DNA from: Chloroflexota bacterium
GTDB taxonomy: Bacteria; Chloroflexota; Anaerolineae; Promineifilales; Promineifilaceae
Assembly: GCA_022616275.1 (NCBI GenBank)
Contig: JAKEFB010000246.1
Coordinates: forward strand, 1-64,000
Length of the DNA stretch: 64,000 nucleotides
Reading direction: 5' to 3'
In this document: positions 24,295-32,551 of the stretch, one piece after another
How the letters are laid out: every line of letters starts with the position of its first letter
How positions within the stretch are numbered: the stretch's first letter is position 1
Translations under genes and position numbers: made by a program
Notes under the pieces: generated by a model
Told to the model about the DNA's origin: nothing
Database searches by the model: none
The model's input: the letters and a program-made list of their open reading frames with translations, nothing else

Positions 24295-24305
24295 GCCACG
24301 CCAAA

Positions 24306-24336
24306 CCCCGCAGGTTTCAAAAACCTGCGGGGTTTT
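24306..24336 (+). terminator. Rho-independent terminator
   Basis: Perfect 12-bp stem CCCCGCAGGTTT/AAACCTGCGGGG with loop CAA, followed by TTTT, 11 bp after the transglutaminase-like gene. Confidence 0.85.
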
Positions 24337-24348
24337 CAGTAGCGCCCT

Positions 24349-24377
24349 TTGCCGTTTCTCTAAAACTGTGCCATACT
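24349..24377 (+). promoter_or_regulatory. Sigma-70-like promoter
   Basis: TTGCCG, 17-bp spacer, CATACT, located between the terminator at 24306 and the cyclase gene at 24436. Position and spacing fit a housekeeping promoter for the cyclase. Confidence 0.5.
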
Positions 24378-24435
24378 ACTTTTAGTGTCAATTGGGTGGT
24401 TACTAGAAATTGGCAGGTAGTTAGAGGCGACTATC

Positions 24436-26175
24436 TTGAGCGACCCATCCGTTACCCAAACACAAACAGATCTTAAGAAACTGCGGCAATTGATTGACGA
24501 CCTGGGCGAGGTCGTTGACCGGCAGCATCAGACGATTGTGGGCACGCGCTCCGACATCATGATGCAGGCCAGCGGTGAGATTGTCCGGCTGCTAACGCCC
24601 GTGAAATTGACACTGGAAGCCCTGGCCCGCCGTGTCGAAACCCAGGAAAAAGAGCGCCAGCAACTCCGTGCCCTCCAGGAAGTTGGGGCCGTGATCAACT
24701 CCTCCCTGGATAAGTCGGAAGTCCTCAATACGGTGATGGACACCATTATCCAATTGACCGGAGCCGAGCGTGGCTTCCTGATGTTGTTTGACGAAGAGAC
24801 GGGTGAGCTGGGAGTGGAAGTCGCCCGCAACATCAACCGCGAGACCATCGAAGAATCTTCTTTTGAAATTAGCCGCAGCATTGTCCGCAGCGTGGCCGAA
24901 ACGGGCGTACCGGTGGTGACAACCAACGCTCAGGCCGACCCCCGCTTTGCCAGCCAGGAAAGCATTATCAGCTATAATCTGCGCTCCATTCTGTGCGTGC
25001 CACTCAAGATTCGAGACGACATCATTGGCGTGATTTATGCCGATAACCGGATCGTCTCTGGTATCTTCGTGGATACAGACCGGGATTTGCTGACGGCGTT
25101 TGCCAACCAGGCGGCCGTGGCCATTGATAATGCTCGCCTGTTCCGCCAGATCCGAGACCAACTGGCAGACATCACCGAGATGAAGAACCTGCAGGATGAC
25201 GTCTTTGAATCCATTGCCAGTGGTGTCATCACCATTGACACGGCCGACCGGATCTCTCTGTACAATCGGGCGGCCGAGCGCATTCTGGGTGTGCCCAGCC
25301 ACCAGGTGCTGGAGCAGAAATACCAGGCCATCCTGGCTCCGATGGGGCGCCTGGTGGAAAATATGATCCAGCGCATCCGGTTGAGCGGTGGTTACTTTAA
25401 CGTCGAGATAGACGCCGAGGTTAACAGCCGGCCTGGATCGACCACGCTCAACCTCAGCTTTTCACCCTTGCGCGACATCCAGCAGGAAACGCTGGGCGTG
25501 GCCATGGTCCTGGACGACATTTCGGAGAAAAAGCGCCTGGAGAGTGTTCGCCGCTACCTGCCGCCGGCCCTGGTAGACCAGGTGCGTGACCTGGACGCTG
25601 CCCAACGGCCGCAGCGCCGCGACATGAGCGTGCTCTTTGCCGACGTGCGTGGCTTCAGCACCATCAGCGAGTTCCTGGAACCGGAATTGCTCATTGAACT
25701 CATCAACGGCTACTTTACGATAGCGACTGAGGCCATCAGCGCCAACCAGGGCCTGATTGACAAATTTATGGGCGACGCCGTCATGGCCCTGTTTAATACC
25801 CCCCTCAACCCGCAGAATGATCACTGCGCCCGGGCGGTGCGGACGGCGCTGGCCATGCGTAACAGTATCGTGGCCTACCACGAGGCAGTGCCGGAGGACA
25901 AGCGCCTGGGTTTTGGCGTTGGCATTCACACGGGGGAGGCCGTCGTGGGGAACGTCGGCAGTGAGTTGCGTAAAGATTACTCGGCCATCGGCGACGCCGT
26001 CAACCTGGCCAAGCGCTTGCAGGAAATGGCCCGGCCGGACCAGGTTATCCTTAGCGAAGCGGCCTACGAAAGAGTCAAAGAGTGGGTGACGGCCGAGAAG
26101 CTGGAACCGGTTCAGGTGAAGGGCCGCCAGGCCCTGGAGCAGATTTACGAGCTAACCGGTCTGAAAGAGCCATAA
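24436..26175 (+). CDS. GAF-PAS class III adenylate/guanylate cyclase
   Basis: A 579-residue cytoplasmic signalling enzyme. Order: a short coiled segment (~1-80), GAF domain (~85-240), PAS domain (~255-370), class III cyclase (~390-575). In the cyclase, both metal Asp are present (VLFADVRGFSTISEF and DKFMGDAVMALF), together with GVGIHTGEAVVGNVGSELRKDYSAIGDAVNLAKRLQ carrying the Asn/Arg transition-state region. It should make cAMP; cGMP cannot be excluded. The GAF domain is strongly similar to that of the histidine kinase at 57280. TTG start; no in-frame ATG lies nearby. Confidence 0.92.
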   Translation: MSDPSVTQTQTDLKKLRQLIDDLGEVVDRQHQTIVGTRSDIMMQASGEIVRLLTPVKLTLEALARRVETQEKERQQLRALQEVGAVINSSLDKSEVLNTVMDTIIQLTGAERGFLMLFDEETGELGVEVARNINRETIEESSFEISRSIVRSVAETGVPVVTTNAQADPRFASQESIISYNLRSILCVPLKIRDDIIGVIYADNRIVSGIFVDTDRDLLTAFANQAAVAIDNARLFRQIRDQLADITEMKNLQDDVFESIASGVITIDTADRISLYNRAAERILGVPSHQVLEQKYQAILAPMGRLVENMIQRIRLSGGYFNVEIDAEVNSRPGSTTLNLSFSPLRDIQQETLGVAMVLDDISEKKRLESVRRYLPPALVDQVRDLDAAQRPQRRDMSVLFADVRGFSTISEFLEPELLIELINGYFTIATEAISANQGLIDKFMGDAVMALFNTPLNPQNDHCARAVRTALAMRNSIVAYHEAVPEDKRLGFGVGIHTGEAVVGNVGSELRKDYSAIGDAVNLAKRLQEMARPDQVILSEAAYERVKEWVTAEKLEPVQVKGRQALEQIYELTGLKEP

Positions 26176-26181
26176 AAGCCA

Positions 26182-28701
26182 CTATTCGGTGACCACGACA
26201 CTGCCCAGTATATAGCGGTCGCCGGCCAGATTGCCGGCCGCGTCGGAGATGTGCAATCGCCGGCCGCTCGTCATTTCGTACAGCCCGACCTCGATGAAGT
26301 ACGTTCCAGGAGGGAGATCGGCCGGAATGGGCAGCCGGTAAGGGTCTAACATCCGTTGGCCCGGCAGCCACTTGGGTATCCACAGGTGCGTGGGGGTCGA
26401 GCCGCCTAGAGGGGTGTAGTCCAGAGCCACCAGCGGCCGGTTAGCCGCGTCAATGAGGTGAACGAAAACAGTATAGCTTTGCTCGGCCGGAGCCAGGCTT
26501 TGCCATTCCAGCGTCAGGTGAATGACGTCGCCCGGTTCGGCCGCCAGGGGACTGTCCCAGGGGGCGGCGCGGCGGCTGGCCAGGCCGTTGCTGGCCGTGG
26601 CCCTCACCAAACCTACGCGCTGGCGGAAGTTAGCCAATACGTGGTCCGTGCCAATAGGAAATTGCTGGGCGTTGACGGCCAGTTGCCCTAACGCCAGCGC
26701 CGGCCCACTGTTCTGGTTGGCGCTCAGGTTGCGCAGTTGCAACGTCACCGGGTAGTCGCCGGCCGGCAAATCATGAGGCAAAGCAAAATCGAAACGCTCA
26801 ATAATAACCTCGCCCGGTTGCCACTGGGGCGTGATCAGGTGGCTATCGGTGGTGAAGGCAAAGATCAGCTCGCCCACGTGCAGCACCGGGGCGTAATAGT
26901 CGGCCGTGACGGCCGGCGCGCCCATGGCCAGCGTCAGGGGCACAAAGTCGCCGGCCGTCACCTGGCGCTGCGGCAGCAAATAACCGACCACTTCCAGCGT
27001 TCCGGCCGGCGCCTCGACGCGCGTCAATTCAGGCGGAATGGTAGCTTCGCCCTGCTCGACCACCTGGTAAAAAGGGCCGCGCGGCCGCAGACGAAAGCCG
27101 GCATCTACGACCTCCCGCCGGTAGCCGCTGAGGTAAACCGGGTCGCCGGATAGAAAATCAAAGACGCTTTCCACCCAGGGGCGGGCGGTAGAAACCAGGC
27201 GCGGCTGCACATCGGCCGGGTTGGGCCAGCGCTCCTCGACAAACTGGCTGTACCACAGCGGCGTCATGTGCTCCCAGTCATTCAGCAGCACCGCCCCTTC
27301 GTTTTTACCCTCGAACCAGTCGAAAACGGCCGCCACGTAGGCCGATCCCTCATCGTACTCGCGCAGCGAGACGCGCGGGAGGTTGCGCACGATTTGCAGC
27401 ACTGGCCCTAGTAAGAAGAGCGGAATGAGCAGCCCGGCCAGAATAGCCCGCTCCGGCCGCAACCGCCGCGCCACCAGTTCCAGCAGCCCCGCCAGCCCCA
27501 CCCCCGCCAGCAGCCCGACGATCAGAAAGGGACCAAGCAGGTACGCCATAATATCCTGTTGGCGCAGACTAATGACAAAAGCGTAGTTGCCCAAAAAAGC
27601 CAGACCGTATAATAAGAGAAGGGGAGAGGGGGAGAGGAGCCCCCCTCTCCTTGTCTCCTTGTCTCCTTGTCTCCCCCTCTCCATCTTTCGTAAAAGCCAA
27701 AACAGACCTAGAACAGACAGGAAGAGGGTCGGCAGCGAGTATTGCAGGCGGAGCAGAGTCCAGAAGACCAACGCCCGGCCGGGTTGGTCGGCCAGGCTAA
27801 AGAAGGGCAGGCTCTCCGTCAGCCCCCGGGCCAGGACGTGGTTGAGGAAGCCGGCCAGAGTATCCATGTCGTGGGGGCCAAAGGCCGGTTCCATGTGGCT
27901 GCGGATGGGAAAGTAGAGCCACAGGCTGAGACCCAACAGGGCCAAGGCAATCATCTTCAACAGCGTCCGCCCCTCGCGCCAGATGCCCGGCCGGACCCAC
28001 AGAATAAAGAGGACATAGGCCGGAAAAGTAAAAACCGTCAGCGGATGGTGCGTCACCCCCAGCCCGGCCGAGAAGCAGAAAAGGTAAAGCCAGGGAGCAG
28101 GGGAGCTAAGGAGCAGGGGAGAATTGCCCCTTTGCCCCCTTGCTTCCCTGCCCCCCTGCTCACAAGCCCACCACTTGGTTAACAGGAACAGGTTGGCCGC
28201 CAGAAAGGCCGCGGTGATAATGTGCGGGTTGGTGTGGATGGCGTGTTGCCAGAAGTTCACCGCCGTAGCTACGGTCAGGGCGGCGAAGAGAGCGGCGATT
28301 TTACTGTAAAACGAATTTCCAATTCGTTCGACAACGCCGTAAACAAAAAAAGCTGCCCCCGTGCCGGCCGCGGCCGACAGCAGGTGCATCCGCCAGGGCA
28401 CGTCGCCAAAAGGGTTGAGGCTTTGAAAGAGCTTGCCCACCACTGTGATAAAAGCGTACCCTGGTGGGTGGGCAATACCTAGCATGTAGGCGACGAAAGT
28501 GTACTCCGTCGGATCGCCCAGAACCAGGCCGCGAGCCAGGGTCAGCAGATACAGCGCCGGAATAACCAACAAAACGGCCGGACCGAGAAAAATTTGACGC
28601 AAAGGCGCAAAGACGCGAAGAGATAATAATAAATTCTTTGCGTGAACTTTGGCAGGCCAAAGTCTGCGTCTTTGCGTCTTATTTTTGAATAAGCTGGTCA
28701 T
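26182..28701 (-). CDS. DUF2723 (TMEM260-like) GT-C membrane glycosyltransferase
   Basis: A large membrane protein (~839 residues) with ~11 helices and a C-terminal beta-rich external region (~500-839). The DUF2723 signature GDPTEYTFVAYMLGIAHPPGYAFITVVGKLF is near the N-terminus; the acidic residue early in this motif is the expected GT-C catalytic position. The eukaryotic relative TMEM260 is an O-mannosyltransferase, so protein or lipid glycosylation is likely. Start uncertain: ATG 28701 lies inside the upstream glycosyltransferase gene and the first ~32 residues are read from a TTTGCGTC repeat. Two further G-rich repeats seem inserted in frame in hydrophilic loops (27616-27684, 28091-28161). 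Confidence 0.85.
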   Translation of the reverse strand: MTSLFKNKTQRRRLWPAKVHAKNLLLSLRVFAPLRQIFLGPAVLLVIPALYLLTLARGLVLGDPTEYTFVAYMLGIAHPPGYAFITVVGKLFQSLNPFGDVPWRMHLLSAAAGTGAAFFVYGVVERIGNSFYSKIAALFAALTVATAVNFWQHAIHTNPHIITAAFLAANLFLLTKWWACEQGGREARGQRGNSPLLLSSPAPWLYLFCFSAGLGVTHHPLTVFTFPAYVLFILWVRPGIWREGRTLLKMIALALLGLSLWLYFPIRSHMEPAFGPHDMDTLAGFLNHVLARGLTESLPFFSLADQPGRALVFWTLLRLQYSLPTLFLSVLGLFWLLRKMERGRQGDKETRRGGLLSPSPLLLLYGLAFLGNYAFVISLRQQDIMAYLLGPFLIVGLLAGVGLAGLLELVARRLRPERAILAGLLIPLFLLGPVLQIVRNLPRVSLREYDEGSAYVAAVFDWFEGKNEGAVLLNDWEHMTPLWYSQFVEERWPNPADVQPRLVSTARPWVESVFDFLSGDPVYLSGYRREVVDAGFRLRPRGPFYQVVEQGEATIPPELTRVEAPAGTLEVVGYLLPQRQVTAGDFVPLTLAMGAPAVTADYYAPVLHVGELIFAFTTDSHLITPQWQPGEVIIERFDFALPHDLPAGDYPVTLQLRNLSANQNSGPALALGQLAVNAQQFPIGTDHVLANFRQRVGLVRATASNGLASRRAAPWDSPLAAEPGDVIHLTLEWQSLAPAEQSYTVFVHLIDAANRPLVALDYTPLGGSTPTHLWIPKWLPGQRMLDPYRLPIPADLPPGTYFIEVGLYEMTSGRRLHISDAAGNLAGDRYILGSVVVTE
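27616..27684. repeat. In-frame G-rich/TCTCCTTG repeat inside the DUF2723 gene
   Basis: GGGGAGAGGGGGAGAGG faces TCTCCTTG TCTCCTTG TCTCC and CCCCCTCTCC. On the coding strand it gives a hydrophilic Arg/Gly/Lys/Glu-rich stretch (MERGRQGDKETRRGG) followed by LLSPSP between membrane helices. Composition is unlike the surrounding gene. Confidence 0.6.
28091..28161. repeat. In-frame GGAGCAGGGG hairpin inside the DUF2723 gene
   Basis: CAGGGAGCAGGGGAGCTAAG...GAGCAGGGG pairs with CCCCTTTGCCCCCTTGC...CCCCCCTGCTC. It translates to EQGGREARGQRGNSPLLLSS in a loop of the membrane protein. The words match the intergenic element at 15257-15313. Confidence 0.6.
28594..28682. repeat. TTTGCGTC double repeat
   Basis: TTGACGCAAAGGCGCAAAGACGCG at one end and TTTGCGTGAACTTTGG...GTCTGCGTCTTTGCGTC at the other, with CTTTGGcaggCCAAAG inside. 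The GCGTGAACTTTGG...CCAAAGTCTGCGTC part recurs at 52637. It forms the junction between the glycosyltransferase stop and the DUF2723 gene. Confidence 0.7.
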
Positions 28702-29800
28702 AAACAGCAATGGTTTCCTCGGCGGCTCGTTGCCAGCTAAACTGGCTGGCCTGGGCCAGGCCAAGTTGCCGGCGATGCTCGTATTCATTGGGGCTGGCTA
28801 ACAGGCGGCCGATGACGGCGACCATTTCTTCAGTATCGGCCGGGTCAAAATAAGCGGCCGCCTCGCCGCCAATTTCCAGATGGCTGCTGCTGTGGCTGGC
28901 GGCCACCACCTGGCCTGTGGCCATGTGCTCCAGGATGGGCAGACCAAAGCCTTCATACAGGCTGGGCTGCACAGCCAGGCGGGCGGCAGCGATCACCGCC
29001 GGTAACTCTTCGTCTGGCACCCAGCCCAACGGCCGGACGGCCTGGCCAACCGGCCCTTCGGCCAGGCGGGCGAAGAAGTCGTCGTAGAGCCAGCCCTTGC
29101 CCCCGGCCAGCACCAGCTCTAGATCAGGAAATTCCCGGCGCAACTGCTGCAGAGCGTCCACTAGCCGGTCCAGGTTTTTGCGCGGCTCGATCGTGCCCAG
29201 GTGCAGCAGGAAACGTTCCGGCAGCCCATACTGTTGGCGCGCTCGGGCCACCTCGGCCGGGCCGGGCGGCCGGAAATGGGGCGCGGCCGCCTCGTAGACC
29301 ACGTGAATTTTAGCCGGGTCCACCCCATAATGGGCGATAATGTCCCGCCGGCTGGCCTCCGAAACGCCAATAATTGCCGTCGCTCGCCGGCAAAAGAGCG
29401 GCATGGCCAGGTTCAGGAACCAATAGTTGAGCTTCTTGTGATAGGCCGGGTAGAGCTTGTAAATCAGGTCGTGGACGGTGAACACGGTGGGCACACCCCG
29501 CAACGGCATGAGCAGATGCTCGGTGCTGTGGAACAGTTGGACGCCGGGGAGCAGCCGGTGGAAGGAAAGCCGGCCGAGGTGAGCTAGTAAGATAGCCATG
29601 CGCCAGGGTTTATAACCGAGCTGGACGCTAGAGCGGGGGAGACCCTGCAAGCTCTCTGGCAGGCGGCCGCCCCGGCCCTGGTTATGAAAGAGAGCGAAGC
29701 GCCCGGGCTGGGCGGCCACCAGGGCCTGGGCCAATTCTTTGCTGTAACGGCCGATGCCGGCCCGGCTGTGGACGGCGGCCGAAACGTCAATGTAGATCAT
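28679..29800 (-). CDS. GT4-family glycosyltransferase
   Basis: A 373-residue GT-B fold transferase. N-terminal acceptor domain starts MIYIDVSAAVHSRAGIGRYSKEL. The C-terminal donor domain shows FLLHLGTIEPRKNLDRLVDAL, VLAGGKGWLYDD, and PSLYEGFGLPILEHMATGQVV, the E-x7-E donor-sugar motif of the GT4 family. Retaining transfer of a hexose or mannose from a nucleotide sugar at the cytoplasmic membrane face is likely. Upstream of the DUF2723 gene on the same strand. Confidence 0.9.
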   Translation of the reverse strand: MIYIDVSAAVHSRAGIGRYSKELAQALVAAQPGRFALFHNQGRGGRLPESLQGLPRSSVQLGYKPWRMAILLAHLGRLSFHRLLPGVQLFHSTEHLLMPLRGVPTVFTVHDLIYKLYPAYHKKLNYWFLNLAMPLFCRRATAIIGVSEASRRDIIAHYGVDPAKIHVVYEAAAPHFRPPGPAEVARARQQYGLPERFLLHLGTIEPRKNLDRLVDALQQLRREFPDLELVLAGGKGWLYDDFFARLAEGPVGQAVRPLGWVPDEELPAVIAAARLAVQPSLYEGFGLPILEHMATGQVVAASHSSSHLEIGGEAAAYFDPADTEEMVAVIGRLLASPNEYEHRRQLGLAQASQFSWQRAAEETIAVYDQLIQK

Positions 29801-29849
29801 GCGGGACGTTTATTTTTGCAGAATGGTGTGGGTTATCCGCCGGCGCAGC

Positions 29850-30812
29850 TTATGCATCCCTTTCCGGGTGCTTCTCCCACCACTCCAGGCACCAGGCCAC
29901 CGCTTTGTGGATCCCTTCCCGTAGCGGCGTTTGCGGATTGTAACCCAGGATCGCCCGGGCCTTGCCGATGTTGGCCACGTAATGAGTCACTTCACCCACG
30001 CGGGATGGCTCAATGTGCATTTCCGGGACGACGCCCAACGCTTCGCCGATGTGCTCGGCCATCGCCACCAGGCTGTTGCCCTGGCCGTAGGCCAGATTGA
30101 TGGTGTGATTGGCCATTTGGTTGTTGACCAGCAACTCCAGACCACGCGCCACACCGGCCACGCAATCGTCAATGTACGTGAAGTCCAGAACCTTTTCCTC
30201 GCCGTAGATAGTAATAGGCTGTCCCCGGTTGATCCGCCGGATGAAGTAAGGAATAACGCGCAGCATCCGCTCGATGTCGTTGTCGTAGCGGCCGTAGACG
30301 TTGCTGAAGCGGAAGACCAGGTAACGCAGGCCGTAGCACTGGGCATAGGCGTAAATGAGCGCCTCACCGGAAATCTTGCTGGCCGAGTAAGGGCTTTCGG
30401 TAAAGGCAAAGTCGGCGTACGATTCTTCGGTAATGTAGCGGTGAATGTCGCCGTAGACCTCGCGTGAGCTACTGAAGACAAGGGGCAGATTATTTTGCCG
30501 GCAGAACTCCAGCACGTTAAAGGTCATGGTGATGTTTTCCAACGCCCGGTCCGGCTGTTCCACCAGGGCGTGGACCTTAGCGTGGGCGGCAAAGTGGACA
30601 ACTGCATCCAGGTCGGGCGGATACTCCACGTGGCCAATGCCCCGCTGAAAGTCCCGGTAGGGCACGCTCAGATCCTGGAGTAGGGTCTCAATCTGATCCG
30701 TCCACGTGTTCGGCCGGATGTCAATGCCAAAAACGTAATGGCCCTGTTCCTGCAAATACAGAGCCAGGTTTGTCCCAATTTGTCCACTGGAGCCGGTAAT
30801 CAAAACGCGCAT
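29850..30812 (-). CDS. NAD-dependent nucleotide-sugar epimerase/dehydratase (extended SDR)
   Basis: A 320-residue extended SDR. Cofactor motif GSSGQIGTN at residues ~7-15 with the following acidic residue in GIDIRP (NAD preference), catalytic YSASK (Tyr-x3-Lys) near 150, upstream Ser in VFSSSREVYG, and substrate-side RFSNVYGRYDN. Likely a UDP-sugar 4-epimerase or dehydratase supplying a glycan precursor; which sugar cannot be read. Start set at the ATG giving MRVLITGSSG, five codons inside the longest frame. Confidence 0.88.
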   Translation of the reverse strand: MRVLITGSSGQIGTNLALYLQEQGHYVFGIDIRPNTWTDQIETLLQDLSVPYRDFQRGIGHVEYPPDLDAVVHFAAHAKVHALVEQPDRALENITMTFNVLEFCRQNNLPLVFSSSREVYGDIHRYITEESYADFAFTESPYSASKISGEALIYAYAQCYGLRYLVFRFSNVYGRYDNDIERMLRVIPYFIRRINRGQPITIYGEEKVLDFTYIDDCVAGVARGLELLVNNQMANHTINLAYGQGNSLVAMAEHIGEALGVVPEMHIEPSRVGEVTHYVANIGKARAILGYNPQTPLREGIHKAVAWCLEWWEKHPERDA

Positions 30813-30905
30813 TTCTCTTTCTCTCACAGCAGGGGAAGGTTATAGGTGGCTATTATTTGAACCATCCCTGCAAATTTTAGGCCGGAAAAGCCAAAGCGTC
30901 GAATA

Positions 30906-30964
30906 AGAGATTGGAGATTGGCAACCACAGGTTGCCAATCTCCAATCTCTAATCTCTAATCTCC
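30906..30964. repeat. Heptamer hairpin (AATCTCC/AATCTCT words)
   Basis: Arms at 30906-30926 and 30930-30950 are perfect 21-bp reverse complements with a 3-nt loop, continued by two more 7-bp words (AATCTCT AATCTCC). The array overlaps the 3' end of the WecG/TagA gene and encodes its last residues (EIRD) and stop. Confidence 0.9.
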
Positions 30965-31695
30965 GCTACCAGCACCCGCCAGACAAATCGGGGCAACGCC
31001 AGCATCCGCCGCCAGCGCCACGGCTCCCGGATCAGGCGGTGCAGCCACTCCAGGCCCAGCCTTTGCAACCATCGAGGGGCGCGGGCAGCCCGGCCGGTAA
31101 CAAAATCCAGCGCCCCACCCACGCCAATCGCCATCCGGACGGTGCGTAGCGCCTCCCGGTTGCGGGCAATCCATTTGTCCTGGTTAGGCGCGCCATAGGC
31201 CACGTAAAGAATGTCGGCCGCGCTGTCGTTAATGTGCCGGACAATGGCCTCGTTTTCGGCCGGGTCGGGCGAGCCGGCGTAACTCCCGGCAATGGCCAGG
31301 CCGGGGTAGAGATCCTGAAAAACTGCTGCTGCTTCCTCGGCCACGCCCGGCCCCGCCCCCAGCAAAAAGAGCCGCCAGCCCTCTTCGGCCGCCAGCCGGG
31401 CCAGGTGGTAAACGAGTTCCGAGCCAGGGACGCGTTCTGGCAGCGGCGTACCCAGCCAGCGGCCGGCCAGCAACAGCCCCACACCGTCGGCCAGGCACAG
31501 GTCAGCCTGCTGCAAAACGTGGCGAAAATCCGCGTCCTCCTGGGCAGCCATGACAAATTCCGGGTTGACCGTGGCCACCTGGTGCAGGCCCGGCTCGGCC
31601 ATGAACTGTTGGACCACAGCCAGCGTGTCGGCCATAGTCACGGCGTGGACAGGAACGCCGAGGATGGGCACAGATCGGGAAGTAAGGTGTTTCAT
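30949..31695 (-). CDS. WecG/TagA/CpsF family glycosyltransferase (GT26)
   Basis: A 248-residue GT26 enzyme. Signatures: LGVPVHAVTMADTL, VATVNPEFVMAAQ, CLADGVGLLLAGRWLG with the conserved Asp-Gly, GSELVYHLARLAAEEGWRLFLLGAGPGVAEEAA, and DILYVAYGAPNQDKWIARNR. GT26 enzymes add ManNAcA, ManNAc or glucose to undecaprenyl-linked GlcNAc, the second step of wall or enterobacterial-type polymers. The last residues come from an overlapping heptamer array. Part of the envelope-glycan region. Confidence 0.92.
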   Translation of the reverse strand: MKHLTSRSVPILGVPVHAVTMADTLAVVQQFMAEPGLHQVATVNPEFVMAAQEDADFRHVLQQADLCLADGVGLLLAGRWLGTPLPERVPGSELVYHLARLAAEEGWRLFLLGAGPGVAEEAAAVFQDLYPGLAIAGSYAGSPDPAENEAIVRHINDSAADILYVAYGAPNQDKWIARNREALRTVRMAIGVGGALDFVTGRAARAPRWLQRLGLEWLHRLIREPWRWRRMLALPRFVWRVLVAEIRD

Positions 31696-31776
31696 TGGCG
31701 GTTGAGCAGGCTTCCTTTATACTAGCGTCATGTCGTCTGTTGGACAATTCATCAATCAATACTCAACAGTATAGAA

Positions 31777-31881
31777 ATGAAGCAAACACCAACCTTTATT
31801 CTCTTTGACTCCGACGGTCGCGAGTTAAAACGCTGGACAGGTAGGGCTCCTGGCCTGAATGAGTTACCGGACGAGCTATAG
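31777..31881 (+). pseudogene. Remnant of a thioredoxin-like (TlpA/ResA-type) protein
   Basis: A 34-codon frame whose product reads PTFILFDSDGRELKRWTG. This is the cis-Pro strand and following hairpin of thioredoxin-fold oxidoreductases (vPTfvLfDxdGrexxRwxG). The rest of the fold and the CxxC site are missing. It could instead be a small real peptide, but no RBS is evident. It occupies the gap between the WecG/TagA and YdcF genes. Confidence 0.4.
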
Positions 31882-31906
31882 AGTCAAAGTAGGTCAACAG
31901 TAAAGC

Positions 31907-32551
31907 TTGAATAACGCACCACGAAGTGGACAAAAAGGCAGCCAATATATTAAAGCCGTTCTGTTAGTCGGTAGTGTAACCGTAACCCTATTCGTGTTGT
32001 GGGCGATGGCCGAAGTTTACTTTTATGCTCAGCGAACTGAAACCCGCCAGGCAGACGCGGCCATCGTCTTGGGCGCGGCCGCTTACGGCAACCGGCCCTC
32101 GCCGGTCTTGCGCGAGCGCATTAACCACGCCATCGAACTCTACCGGGGCGGCTACGTGGATACCATCATTTTCACCGGCGGCCGGGGGCGGACCAGCCGG
32201 TGGAGCGAGGCAGAAGTGGCCGCGCGCTACGCCCTGGCCCAGGGTATTCCCCAGGAAGCGATTTTGTTAGAAACGCGCTCCACCAACACCGTGGAAAACC
32301 TGGCCTACGCCCAACAAGTGGCGGCCGGATATGATTTGCAGACCTTCTTGATCGTCAGCACCCCCTTTCACATGAGGCGGGCGATGGCCATTGCCGAAGA
32401 CCTGGGCCTGGAAGCATATACCTCGCCGACCCGGACGATGCGGTGGATTAACTGGTATACCAGGAGCCGGGCCTTTGTCCGCGAAGTAGGGGGCTATATC
32501 ATCTATCTCTTGGACCAGCCGGCCGCTGCTTCTAATACCTTTAGTGTCTGA
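31907..32551 (+). CDS. YdcF/SanA/ElyC family (DUF218) envelope protein
   Basis: A 214-residue protein with one N-terminal membrane helix (~16-36) and a DUF218 domain: AAIVLGAAAYGNRPSPVLRERINHAIELYRGG, IIFTGGRGR, SEAEVAARYALAQGIPQEAILLETRSTNTVENL, and FLIVSTPFHMRRA. Relatives (SanA, ElyC) affect peptidoglycan and undecaprenyl-phosphate homeostasis in E. coli. TTG start, somewhat uncertain. The 3' end overlaps the convergent glycosyltransferase gene by 49 bp. Confidence 0.88.
   Translation: MNNAPRSGQKGSQYIKAVLLVGSVTVTLFVLWAMAEVYFYAQRTETRQADAAIVLGAAAYGNRPSPVLRERINHAIELYRGGYVDTIIFTGGRGRTSRWSEAEVAARYALAQGIPQEAILLETRSTNTVENLAYAQQVAAGYDLQTFLIVSTPFHMRRAMAIAEDLGLEAYTSPTRTMRWINWYTRSRAFVREVGGYIIYLLDQPAAASNTFSV

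Noticed and set aside
30906-30964. CRISPR-like array
   Set aside because: The repeat unit is only 7 bp with no spacers; the same holds for the arrays at 13898, 33662, 54613 and 60081. No cas genes are present.
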